NCBI RefSeq assembly: GCF_002192415.1
Contig: NZ_CP021780.1
Location: forward strand, 7,192,001 to 7,256,000
Length of the DNA: 64,000 bases
DNA from: Paenibacillus donghaensis
Lineage (GTDB): Bacteria; Bacillota; Bacilli; Paenibacillales; Paenibacillaceae
Direction: 5' to 3'
Shown: piece by piece, positions 20,712 to 28,632 of the stretch
Numbering within the stretch: position 1 is the stretch's first letter
Layout of the letters: the number at the start of each line of letters is the position of its first letter
The notes under the pieces: generated by a model
Databases searched by the model: none
The model's input: only the letters and a program-made list of their open reading frames with translations
What the model was told of the DNA's origin: nothing
Program-made: the position numbers and the translations under genes

Positions 20712-21449
20712 ATGTCTTCTTTTATTATCTATCCGGCCATTGATATCCGGGATGGAAAATGCGTCAGGCTGATGCAGGGCGACTACAATCAGGAAACGAT
20801 CTACAATGACAGTCCGCTGAAGGTGGCAAAATCGTGGGAAGAGCAGGGTGGGAAATTCATTCACCTGGTCGATCTGGATGGTGCCAAGGCGGGCCACCCG
20901 GTCAATGATGACATTATCGGCGCCATCGCTGCGAACGCAAATGTTCCTGTTCAGGTGGGCGGCGGCCTCCGTACGCTTGCCGATGTGGAGAAGCTGCTCG
21001 GGCTGGGCGTGAGCCGGGTCATTATCGGCACCGCTGCGATTAACGACCATGCGTTTACCGAAGCCGTGCTGGCGAAATACGGCGACAAGGTAGCGATTGG
21101 TATCGATGCCAGGAACGGATTCGTGGCCACGCATGGCTGGCTGAACACCTCCGAGGTGCGTGCCGAGGATTTGGCGAAAGAGCTGGCTGCCAAAGGCGCC
21201 CAGACCTTCATCTACACCGATATCTCCCGCGACGGGATGATGCAGGGTCCGAATGTGGAGGGCATCCTGTCGATGGCCGCCACCAGCGGCCGTACGGTAA
21301 TCGCCTCCGGCGGAGTCACCAGTCTGGATGATCTGGTGCGCCTGCATGCGCACAGCGCCAGCGGCATTGGCGGTGCGATTGTTGGCAAGGCGCTCTATAC
21401 CGGCAACATCGATCTGTCCGAGGCGCTGAAGGCGCTGGATCAGAAGTAA
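20712..21449 (+). CDS. hisA: ProFAR isomerase (phosphoribosylformimino-AICAR-P isomerase)
   Basis: A 245-residue TIM barrel that opens the ribose of ProFAR in histidine synthesis. The N-terminal catalytic Asp is in IYPAIDIRDGKCVRL, with VGGGLRTL and the second-half Asp in YTDISRDGM. Phosphate-binding glycines lie at ASGGV and GGAIVGKALY. A GGGGAG site precedes the ATG at 20712. It is the last gene before the non-coding repeat block, and a weak terminator-like hairpin follows it. Confidence 0.96.
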   Translation: MSSFIIYPAIDIRDGKCVRLMQGDYNQETIYNDSPLKVAKSWEEQGGKFIHLVDLDGAKAGHPVNDDIIGAIAANANVPVQVGGGLRTLADVEKLLGLGVSRVIIGTAAINDHAFTEAVLAKYGDKVAIGIDARNGFVATHGWLNTSEVRAEDLAKELAAKGAQTFIYTDISRDGMMQGPNVEGILSMAATSGRTVIASGGVTSLDDLVRLHAHSASGIGGAIVGKALYTGNIDLSEALKALDQK

Positions 21450-21487
21450 ATCAATCTGCTCAGCTGACTGAATGCTGGCCTGCAAGT

Positions 21488-21515
21488 CCCCGGATGTTGA
21501 TCCGGGGGTTCTGTG
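21488..21515 (+). terminator. Weak terminator-like hairpin after hisA
   Basis: An 8-bp stem, CCCCGGAT and ATCCGGGG, with a GTTG loop is followed by GTTCTGTGGTTCTGG, a poor T-tract. It could reduce read-through from hisA into the repeat block. Confidence 0.45.
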
Positions 21516-21942
21516 GTTCTGGTGGGCTCAGCCGAATGTAACAGCACGCTCGGGTTGATAAGTAACCTTGCTTCTTTGAGTCCTTTATTCCAGGTCAGCT
21601 AGCCGTCGGAGTGGTACTTTTGCTGCTGCAACTGGCGTAACTGTATTTTGCAGCTATAGCTATATTGTTGATTTTTTCGCACTCTCCCGTATTTAATTGT
21701 ATTTTATACAGTTGAAAATGAGGTTTTCGCTGAAAGTGGGCTATAACTCTAAATTTAACTGTACCAAATACACTTAAAAGTTATAAATGCTAGTTTTCAT
21801 CGGAAACAACTGCACTTTATGTTCCTACTTAGGACCCAGCGAGGACGGAGAAGGTTGCTCTGTAACATTCGGATCAATTAGATGCGAAAGTGCAACTAAA
21901 TTTAGCTGAAACTCCTGCCAGCGAGTAAATAGGTGCAAATCT

Positions 21943-22224
21943 GGTTACTTCTTAGGTCTAACGAAAAATTATAGGGAAAATCTACCGCTAGTTGGTCTCA
22001 GAATGGGGATTCGATGGAGTTATAGGGAGTTTCTACCGCTAATTACGTGCTATCCGCTTCATATTGCCCTCGAAAGCCAATTTAGTGGTAACTTTTCCCT
22101 ATATGTCATGAAAACCAAACACTAGCTGGGAGTTAACGGTAGATTTTCCCTCATAGCCACCTACGTGTTTGGACTTAGAACGCTCAAATCTATATGGGGA
22201 AAACCCGGGTCCTAAGTAGTAACC
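21943..22224. mobile_element. MITE-like element E2, nested in E1
   Basis: 282 bases bounded by GGTTACTTCTTAGG and CCTAAGTAGTAACC. AAATCT is duplicated on both sides (21937-21942 and 22225-22230). Inside are four copies of a GGG-N6-TACCGCTA-type motif, direct at 21969 and 22020 and inverted at 22079 and 22131. The insertion splits an E1 motif exactly in its 6-base centre. Confidence 0.88.
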
Positions 22225-22290
22225 AAATCTGCAACTAATCTTGAGTAAATGAGGCTTATTTCGCTCAGAAGGCTATAATAGATGCCTTTT

Positions 22291-22691
22291 TGGTTACTGC
22301 TCAGGCCTCCATAAGATAGGGGCATCCAAGACTTGGTTTCTTGATCGCCCAAGAGTCCAGCCAACATATTTAAGTGCGAAAACGCATCTAATTCACCAAT
22401 TTTTTCCGTTTTGGAGCAAATAAGTGCGATAACGCATCTAATTTCGAGGTTTGAGCGTTATAGCATGAATTTTCCCCGAAATAGTTGCAGATTCGCACTT
22501 ATTTGCCTGATCATGTGTGCTTCGGCTGAAATTAGTTGCAGTTTCGCATCTATTTCCTCCGAAGGTTCCAGAGTAACAGTCTACATCCTAAAGAAAGAAT
22601 CGATTTACTCAGAAATAGTTGCAGATTCGCGCTCCCTGACAGGAGTTCCGGAGTAATATACTAAATCCTCACGGGGACCTAAGTAGTAACC
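22291..22691. mobile_element. MITE-like element E3, nested in E1
   Basis: 401 bases bounded by GGTTACTGCTCAGGCC and GGACCTAAGTAGTAACC. CTTTTT is duplicated on both sides (22285-22290 and 22692-22697). Inside are two direct motif copies (22368, 22417; TGCG-AAAA-CGCA type) and three inverted ones (22478, 22528, 22612; TTGC-N6-GCA type). The insertion splits another E1 motif at its centre. Confidence 0.88.
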
Positions 22692-22910
22692 CTTTTTACA
22701 TCTATTTCCTCCAAAACACAAAAAATCCTCGAATGAGGTGCATTTTCGCAACTAATTCGGCGGATCGGTCTTAAGAAACCATCACGGAGTTAAGTCTTCG
22801 ATGGTTTCATCATACGGTGGCCTAAGTAGTAACCACTTTATACATTAAAGCTGCTTAGTCTCAATCCCGAAACAGGCTGTTATATTGTTTCCGCTGCTTG
22901 GGGAGTTACA

Positions 22911-23089
22911 CGTGGAACACGAAGGTCTTGATTCTCGCCTCGTAGGCGCACCCGTGGAACACGAAGGTTTGCCCTATTGTCGCCTCCCCAGAATAGAGAG
23001 GCATCCCCGTGGAACACGAAGGTTTGCCCTACTGTCGCCTCCCCAGAATAGGGAGGAGCCCCGTGGAACACGAAGGTTCTCGCCCTTGC
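22911..23089 (+). repeat. Tandem repeat array, CGTGGAACACGAAGG core
   Basis: Four copies of CGTGGAACACGAAGGT begin at 22911, 22953, 23008 and 23062, spaced 42, 55 and 54 bases. The longer units also share TTGCCCTA-TGTCGCCTCCCC. Frames stay open across the array on both strands, but there is no convincing start, ribosome site or protein family, so it is called non-coding. It directly abuts the likely right end of E0. Confidence 0.75.
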
Positions 23090-23246
23090 AGGAGCGCCGA
23101 ACGTCCAAGCGCCCCGCAGGGAATAGCGATCATCCGCCACTTGTTGCCCGGGAGCGCCCCCGTCCGCACCACACCGAAATTTCCGGGTGTCCAGAGGGCC
23201 GGGGCCCTCTGGGGTCCCCCTTGGCTAAGGGGGATTTAGGGGGATC
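23090..23246 (+). repeat. Palindromic module M, copy 1 (upstream of hisF)
   Basis: It begins CGTCCAAGCGCCCCGCAGGG and ends in a palindromic part with TCCAGAGGG, CCCTCTGGGG, CCCCCTTGG and AAGGGGG, then ATTTAGGGGGATCG. Copy 2, at 31109, follows a different tandem array and has the same order of parts. Confidence 0.7.
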
Positions 23247-23283
23247 GAAAATTATCGAAAATTATCGAAATTTATCGAAAAGA
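23244..23283 (+). repeat. Four 10-base direct repeats before hisF
   Basis: ATCGAAAATT, ATCGAAAATT, ATCGAAATTT and ATCGAAAAGA follow head to tail. They run up to the GAGAGG ribosome site of hisF, so they lie in its leader. Confidence 0.85.
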
Positions 23284-23294
23284 GAGGTCATTCC

Positions 23295-24053
23295 ATGCTA
23301 GCTAAACGTATCATACCCTGCCTTGATGTGAAGGACGGGCGGGTGGTCAAGGGCGTGAACTTTGTTAATCTGCGCGATGCCGGAGATCCGGTGGAGCTGG
23401 CTGCACTGTATGACCGCGAGGGTGCGGATGAGCTGGTGTTCCTGGATATTTCGGCTTCAGTCGAAGGCCGGGCGACCATGGTAGAGGTGGTGCGCCAGAC
23501 GGCAGGCGAAATTGCAATTCCGTTCACGGTCGGCGGCGGGATATCCACACCGGAGGATATGAAACGGATTCTGAGGGCAGGAGCCGACAAAATCGGCATA
23601 AATACGGCGGCCATCGTCAATCCGCAGCTGATTCTGGAGGGCGCGCGCCGGTTCGGCTCCCAATGTATTGTGGTGGCCATAGACGCCAAATATAATGAGG
23701 CCTTTGGCGAATGGGAAGTGTATACGCATGGCGGCCGCAAGCCGACCGGTATCCGTGCCCTGCACTGGGCCAAGGAAGCCGAGAAGCTAGGCGCAGGCGA
23801 AATCCTGCTGACCAGCATGGATGCCGACGGGACGAAGGACGGATTCGATCTGAACCTTACCGCGGCGGTATGCGACCTGCTGAGCATCCCGGTGATTGCT
23901 TCGGGCGGAGCCGGGACGAAGGAGCATTTCTACGACGTGTTTACAGAAGGCAAAGCGGATGCCGGACTGGCGGCGACGATTTTTCATTATAAAGAGATAG
24001 CGATTCATGATTTGAAGACAGATCTGAAGCAAAAAGGAGTAGAAATCCGATGA
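23295..24053 (+). CDS. hisF: Imidazole glycerol phosphate synthase, cyclase subunit
   Basis: A 252-residue TIM barrel that, with HisH, converts PRFAR plus ammonia to imidazole glycerol phosphate and AICAR. Catalytic Asp residues lie in [15 protein letters not shown] and [12 protein letters not shown], with VGGGIST and [11 protein letters not shown] as phosphate-binding loops. Length is normal. GAGAGG lies before the ATG. The gene is intact but is cut off from the upstream his genes by 1.85 kb of repeats, so it probably needs its own promoter; none could be assigned with confidence. The stop overlaps the hisI start by 4 bases. Confidence 0.96.
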   Translation: MLAKRIIPCLDVKDGRVVKGVNFVNLRDAGDPVELAALYDREGADELVFLDISASVEGRATMVEVVRQTAGEIAIPFTVGGGISTPEDMKRILRAGADKIGINTAAIVNPQLILEGARRFGSQCIVVAIDAKYNEAFGEWEVYTHGGRKPTGIRALHWAKEAEKLGAGEILLTSMDADGTKDGFDLNLTAAVCDLLSIPVIASGGAGTKEHFYDVFTEGKADAGLAATIFHYKEIAIHDLKTDLKQKGVEIR

Positions 24054-24757
24054 GCCAAACCCCAAATAATACAGATACGAATCCAATAGAGGGCATCCGC
24101 TGGGATGACGCGGGACTCGTGCCTGCCATCGTGCAGGATGCGAACAGCCTGGAAGTGCTAATGATGGCCTACATGAATGAAGAGTCGCTGCGACTATCCC
24201 TGGAAAGCGGCCAGACCTGGTTCTGGAGCCGCTCGCGCGGTGAATTGTGGCATAAGGGCGGCACCTCCGGTAACACCCAGGCGATAGTTTCGCTTCATTA
24301 TGACTGTGACAGCGACACTCTGCTCGTCAAGGTTAACCCTGAAGGACCGGCCTGCCACACCGGGGAGACTTCCTGCTTTTATCGGGAAATTGCGCTGCAG
24401 CGTTCTGTGGCTGTACCAGCAGAGACCGCGCAGAAACCCGCCCTTCTTACAGATGCGGAACGTTTCGCTGTGCTCGGTGAACTGGAGCGAGTGATTGCGC
24501 AGCGTGAGGTGGAACGTCCGGAGGGGGCGTATACGACCTATCTTTTTGAAAAAGGAGTCGACAAGATACTGAAGAAGGTGGGCGAGGAAGCGTCTGAGAC
24601 GATTATTGCCGCCAAAAACAAAGACAATGCCGAGCTGCGCCTGGAGATCAGCGACCTGATCTACCATCTGCTGGTGCTGCTGCAGGAACGCAAGCTTCCG
24701 CTGGATGAGATTATGGAAGAGCTGAGTGCCCGTCACGAACGGCCGCGCCGCGACTAA
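24050..24757 (+). CDS. hisI: Bifunctional phosphoribosyl-AMP cyclohydrolase / phosphoribosyl-ATP pyrophosphatase
   Basis: A 235-residue fusion (HisIE) that performs steps 2 and 3 of histidine synthesis. The N-terminal cyclohydrolase domain has the SRGELWHKG block and zinc ligands in [12 protein letters not shown] and [13 protein letters not shown]. The C-terminal MazG-like pyrophosphatase helix bundle has [17 protein letters not shown] with metal-binding Glu residues. ATG overlaps the hisF stop (ATGA), indicating translational coupling. Residues 1-16 are a short hydrophilic lead-in. Confidence 0.96.
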   Translation: MSQTPNNTDTNPIEGIRWDDAGLVPAIVQDANSLEVLMMAYMNEESLRLSLESGQTWFWSRSRGELWHKGGTSGNTQAIVSLHYDCDSDTLLVKVNPEGPACHTGETSCFYREIALQRSVAVPAETAQKPALLTDAERFAVLGELERVIAQREVERPEGAYTTYLFEKGVDKILKKVGEEASETIIAAKNKDNAELRLEISDLIYHLLVLLQERKLPLDEIMEELSARHERPRRD

Positions 24758-24772
24758 GGGGGACTGGGGCCG

Positions 24773-25600
24773 ATGCATATTGATTACCATACGCACCACG
24801 AGCGTTGTGGCCATGCGGTAGGCAAGCTGGAGGAATATGTGCAGCGCGGTGTAGAGCTGGGGCTGCAGCAGCTGGGATTGTCAGATCATCTGCCGCTGAT
24901 TCATGTGGACCCGGCCAGCTATTATCCGGAGATGGCGATGCCGCTGGAGGAGCTGCCGCGTTATGTGGATGAATGTCTCACACTCAAAGAGAAATACCGT
25001 GGAACGATTGAGCTGCGGCTCGGTCTGGAAGCTGATTATATTGAAGGCTATGAGGATCAGATTCGTGAGCTGCTGGCTCCGTATCCCTGGGATTATCTGA
25101 TTGGGTCGGTTCATTTCCTGGGCGAGTGGGATATTACCGATTACCGGCAGGTTCATGGCTGGGAAGGGCAGGACCCTGTGGAGGTATACCGCCGCTATTA
25201 TGATGCAGTACAGAAGTCGGCGTTATGCGGATTATATGATATTATAGGACATATGGACGTCATTAAGCGTTTCGGCTATGCTCCTGTGACGGCAGAAGGC
25301 CAAGCTGAGGTCAGAGAAATGGAGCGGGCTACTCTTACAAGCATTCAGGCCAGCGGCCTGGTGATGGAACTGAACGCTTCAGGCTTAACCAAACCTTGCG
25401 CCGAGATGTTCCCGGCGGAGCATCTGCTGCAGGAAGCGCTGGCGCTCGGAATTCCGCTCACCTTGGGCTCGGATGCCCATGATCCGGCCAAGCTTGGGGA
25501 CGGTCTTGAGGAAGCCCGCAGCTTGCTCTGGAGGACGGGTTTCCGTGAGCTGTCCGTATTCGAGGAGCGCCGCCGCACAGCCGTAGCGTTCGTATTATGA
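24773..25600 (+). CDS. hisJ: Histidinol-phosphatase, PHP family
   Basis: A 275-residue PHP-superfamily phosphatase that makes histidinol from histidinol phosphate. The N-terminal metal motif DYHTHHERCGHA is present, with LSDHLP, a Glu/Asp region LGLEADYIEGYE, GSVHFLG, and the C-terminal TLGSDAHDP. This supplies the activity missing from the monofunctional HisB. TAAGGGGGA lies before the ATG, 15 bases after hisI. Confidence 0.93.
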   Translation: MHIDYHTHHERCGHAVGKLEEYVQRGVELGLQQLGLSDHLPLIHVDPASYYPEMAMPLEELPRYVDECLTLKEKYRGTIELRLGLEADYIEGYEDQIRELLAPYPWDYLIGSVHFLGEWDITDYRQVHGWEGQDPVEVYRRYYDAVQKSALCGLYDIIGHMDVIKRFGYAPVTAEGQAEVREMERATLTSIQASGLVMELNASGLTKPCAEMFPAEHLLQEALALGIPLTLGSDAHDPAKLGDGLEEARSLLWRTGFRELSVFEERRRTAVAFVL

Positions 25601-25636
25601 GAAAGTTCATCTAATTTCAATCCGCAGGAGGGCGTT

Positions 25637-26584
25637 ATGCATCATCAATTGCGAATATTTTCCGGAACATCGAATCCTAAGCTGGCTCAGGATATTGCGG
25701 AACGGCTTGGTGTCGAATTGGGCCAGATTAAGCTGACCCGTTTCTTGAGCGGTGAAATTTACGTGCATTACGAAGAGAGCATCCGGAACTGTGACGTATT
25801 CCTGGTGCAGTCTCTTTCCCACCCCATCAATGAGATGTTTGTGGAGCTGCTCGTGATGATCGATGCCGCCAAACGGGCTTCGGCGCGGACGGTGAATATT
25901 ATTGTTCCCTATTACGGATATGCCCGGCAGGAACGCAAGTCTGCCCCGCGTGAGCCGATCTCGGCCAAAATGGTCGCAGATGTGTTGACAACCGCCGGAG
26001 CCACCCGGGTCATTACGATTGATCTGCATGCCGCCGCCATTCAAGGCTTCTTCAACATTCCTGTAGACCACCTGACTGCGCTGGATCTGATCAGCGGCCA
26101 TCTGAAGCTGAAGGGCATGTCTGATCTTGTGATTGTCTCCCCGGATGCGGGGCGGGCATCCATGGCCGAGAAGCTGGCCAACAAGCTGGACTCCCCATTT
26201 GCGATCATGATCAAGAAACGCCCGGCCCACAATGAATCGGTCATTACCCATGTGATCGGTGATGTGGAGGGCAAGACCCCGATTATCATCGAGGATCTGA
26301 TTGATACCGGCACCACGATAGTCAATGTGGTCGAAGGCCTGAAGGAGAGAGGGGCGAAGAACAGCATAGTCTGTGCAACCCACGGACTGTTCTCCGGACC
26401 TGCACTGCAGCGGCTGGATCATACCTGCATCGATGAGGTGGTCATTACCGACTCCATCGCACTGCCGCCTGACCATTCCAGCCGGTTCACGGTGCTCTCC
26501 GTAGCACCGATGCTGGCCCAGGCCACAAGAATCATTATAGAAGGCGGTTCAATAGACAAGCTGTTCAGAGACGCGGGGATTTGA
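25637..26584 (+). CDS. prs: Ribose-phosphate pyrophosphokinase (divergent paralogue in the his operon)
   Basis: A 315-residue PRPP synthetase. Family motifs are present: RFLSGEIYVHYEES, the flexible-loop region YYGYARQERK, DLHA, and the PRPP loop. That loop reads EDLIDTGTTI, whereas common bacterial versions read DDIIDTAGTI; SPDAGR also replaces SPDHGG. These differences suggest a second paralogue rather than the housekeeping enzyme, which in Bacillus sits beside gcaD. PRPP is the substrate of HisG, so local supply makes sense. CAGGAGG precedes the ATG, and a terminator overlaps the stop. Confidence 0.88.
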   Translation: MHHQLRIFSGTSNPKLAQDIAERLGVELGQIKLTRFLSGEIYVHYEESIRNCDVFLVQSLSHPINEMFVELLVMIDAAKRASARTVNIIVPYYGYARQERKSAPREPISAKMVADVLTTAGATRVITIDLHAAAIQGFFNIPVDHLTALDLISGHLKLKGMSDLVIVSPDAGRASMAEKLANKLDSPFAIMIKKRPAHNESVITHVIGDVEGKTPIIIEDLIDTGTTIVNVVEGLKERGAKNSIVCATHGLFSGPALQRLDHTCIDEVVITDSIALPPDHSSRFTVLSVAPMLAQATRIIIEGGSIDKLFRDAGI

Positions 26585-26599
26585 TCCCCCGTCTTTTCT
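26570..26599 (+). terminator. Terminator at the end of prs
   Basis: GACGCGGGGAT and ATCCCCCGTC pair with one bulged base around a TTG loop, followed by TTTTCTT. The hairpin contains the prs stop codon. Confidence 0.85.
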
Positions 26600-26637
26600 T
26601 AAAATATAAGAATTTACGGCGAAGCCGTTTCTACTTG
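26599..26637 (-). repeat. Dispersed intergenic repeat R, partial copy 4
   Basis: On the minus strand it reads CAAGTAGAAACGGCTTCGCC, then jumps to the tail TTCTTATATTTTAA. The middle of the repeat is missing compared with the copies at 6298 and 55258. Confidence 0.65.
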
Positions 26638-26850
26638 TCTCTCACAATTTCCTTTAATAGCCGATATCCGTACTTGGGAATCCCCCCTTCACCTGTGGTA
26701 TACTGTGTGAAGACAGCCGGAACCATAACTGGGAACGGATAAACGTGAACGCTTGGAGCTTCGGTATGCGGGTTTGGTGCCGATCTCCTGTTTCGTGTTA
26801 GCCTAAGGATAAGGGAAGCTTTAGCTTTACAAGGGGGGTGCCTTGCTTCC

Positions 26851-28596
26851 ATGATAGAGATTACTTCAGAGAATGATGAGGATTTGGGCAATGTAATTCC
26901 TGTCACTCTGGATGCCAGTTTTTTCTTTGAAAGAGCCGTTCGGTCGCTTGACCGCTTTCAATATGATAAGGCATTAAAAAATTTTCGCAAAGCTGTAGAA
27001 TATGAACCGGATAATCCGGTGAATCATTGCAATATGGCGGGTATATTATCAGAGATGGGCAAATATGAGGCGTCGAATCAGATTCTCATCCATGTTCTGG
27101 ACCATATTGACCCGTCAATGACGGAATGTCACTTCTATATGGCTAACAATTACGCCAATATGGAAAGCTTTGAAGAGGCGGAACGTTCGCTTGTCACTTA
27201 TCTTGAGGAAGATGTGGCCGGAGAATTTCTGTCCGAGTCGGAAGAACTGATGGAACTGCTGCAATATGAGCTGGACCGTCCTGCTCCGCTGGTGCGGATC
27301 AAGAGCCGTGAGGGAGTAGTCGAGCATGAACGGGCCAGAGCGTTGCTTGAAGAGGGTAAGTTCACTCAGGCTGTCGCCCTGCTGCAGGAAATTGTGCAGA
27401 ATACACCCGACTTCCTGGCCGCGCACAACAATCTGGGCTTGGCCTATTTCTATATGGGACGCTTCGCCAAAGCCAAGGAATGTATAGTTGAGGTGCTGAA
27501 GCTGGATGAAGGCAATCTTCATGCGCTCTGTAATATGGCTATCTTTCTGCAGTATGAGGGGGACGGCGGACAGCTCGGGCAGCTGGTAACTATGCTTGAG
27601 AACACGGTTCCTTTTCACCAGGAGCATGTATTCAAGATGGCTACGACAATGGGAATCCTGGGCCGCCATAGAACGGCGTACAGTCATTTCCGCCGTCTGC
27701 TGAAGGACGAGGAGGTTGGCGGCGACGCCGGGCTGTATCATTATTGTGCGGCGGCCGCCAGCAACAGCGGAATGTACGCAGAAGCCCGGCGCTGCTGGCA
27801 AAAAGCCTTGAAGCTGGACCCCGAATCGGCGGTTCCGCGCTTTTTCCTGGCGCAGCTGGTGCAAGCGCAGGCTGAGGGAACACCGCTGCCTTCTGTGAGC
27901 TACAACTATCAGCTGCCGTTTCAGGAGCAACTGAAGCGGTGGAAGAACAACAAGGACAGCTTCACCGAGGAAGTGCGCAACAACCCGCTGCTACGCTCGT
28001 CCTTCTTCTGGGCGCTGCGTTATGGAGATGCTGCCACGAAGCATCAGGTCACGGAAGCATTATGCTGGATTGAGGACGAGGAGATGTCCGAAGTGCTGCG
28101 TGGGTTGCTTGCGCAGCAGCCGGCACAGGAGGATAAGCTGCATGAGACGGCGCTGCTTAGTCTGCAGCGGCTGATCGGCAGCGGCCCGGAAGATCCAGAG
28201 CAGCTTCAGACGGATGAGAAGACGCTGCCGTCCAGATTCAAAACTCCACCGGAGTGGAGAGAGGAATGGCAGAAGATCATCGACCAGGCTATGTCAGGGA
28301 TGGACCGGCGTTACGAAGCGTCACAGCGGAAAGACGCCGAGCTGCTCTGGAAGCAATTCGTGGGCAGCCTGTATCCCGATGTGCCCCACATCCGCCATAC
28401 TGAAGCCTGGAGTGCGGCATTGGAGTATCTGGTTGCCAAGCTGCATAGAATATCGGTAACCTACCGTGAGTTAGCTCAGCGTTACGGAGTATCTCCTTCG
28501 ATGGTAAGCCGTTATGCAAGGCGTATCGAGAACGAGTGCGGCAGCTTCAAAGAGAGTAGGGGCGGCAGCCTGTCGCCATTTACCGAGAATATCTAA
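26851..28596 (+). CDS. TPR-repeat protein with C-terminal helix-turn-helix (YvcD-like)
   Basis: A 581-residue soluble protein. Several tetratricopeptide repeats can be seen (ALKNFRKAVEYEPDNPVNHCNMA; AAHNNLGLAYFYMGRFAKAKE; AEARRCWQKALKLDPESAV). The C-terminal 40 or so residues form a helix-turn-helix (TYRELAQRYGVSPSMVSRYA). TPR proteins hold multi-protein assemblies, and the helix-turn-helix hints at DNA or RNA contact. It occupies the place of yvcD upstream of trxB in Bacillus. Its start at 26851 lies about 10 bases after GGGGGGTG. No biochemical role can be given. Confidence 0.82.
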   Translation: MIEITSENDEDLGNVIPVTLDASFFFERAVRSLDRFQYDKALKNFRKAVEYEPDNPVNHCNMAGILSEMGKYEASNQILIHVLDHIDPSMTECHFYMANNYANMESFEEAERSLVTYLEEDVAGEFLSESEELMELLQYELDRPAPLVRIKSREGVVEHERARALLEEGKFTQAVALLQEIVQNTPDFLAAHNNLGLAYFYMGRFAKAKECIVEVLKLDEGNLHALCNMAIFLQYEGDGGQLGQLVTMLENTVPFHQEHVFKMATTMGILGRHRTAYSHFRRLLKDEEVGGDAGLYHYCAAAASNSGMYAEARRCWQKALKLDPESAVPRFFLAQLVQAQAEGTPLPSVSYNYQLPFQEQLKRWKNNKDSFTEEVRNNPLLRSSFFWALRYGDAATKHQVTEALCWIEDEEMSEVLRGLLAQQPAQEDKLHETALLSLQRLIGSGPEDPEQLQTDEKTLPSRFKTPPEWREEWQKIIDQAMSGMDRRYEASQRKDAELLWKQFVGSLYPDVPHIRHTEAWSAALEYLVAKLHRISVTYRELAQRYGVSPSMVSRYARRIENECGSFKESRGGSLSPFTENI

Positions 28597-28632
28597 TAAC
28601 AATACCCTGAATATCCTGAGGAGGTCACTGAT

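Larger units (their letters stand above)
21820..22834. mobile_element. MITE-like element E1, host of E2 and E3
   Basis: The left end TGTTCCTACTTAGGACC and right end GGCCTAAGTAGTAACC are inverted repeats. Both flanks carry ACTTTA (21814-21819 and 22835-22840), a 6-bp target duplication. Once E2 and E3 and one duplication copy each are removed, about 320 bases remain with four TGC-N6-GCA-type motifs, two in each orientation. No transposase is encoded, so it would be non-autonomous. Confidence 0.82.
21566..22910. mobile_element. Outermost repeat element E0 (boundaries uncertain), interrupted by E1
   Basis: Four related motif copies can be seen at about 21637, 21692, 21752 and 21804, with arms near TTAACTGTA/TACACTTAA. 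The first two face right and the last two left. The fourth is split by E1 and resumes at 22841. Degenerate ends resembling the family terminal repeat occur near 21566 and 22896. The sequence is much more decayed than E1-E4, so this call is tentative. Confidence 0.35.

Noticed and set aside
22411..22656. 81-codon frame inside element E3
   Set aside because: It consists of the inverted motif copies of E3, with no ribosome site and no similarity to a protein.
22885..23301. Open frame of 138 codons over the CGTGGAACACGAAGG array (and an 86-codon frame on the other strand)
   Set aside because: It is open only because of the repeats, has no ribosome site or protein family, and would overlap the hisF start.
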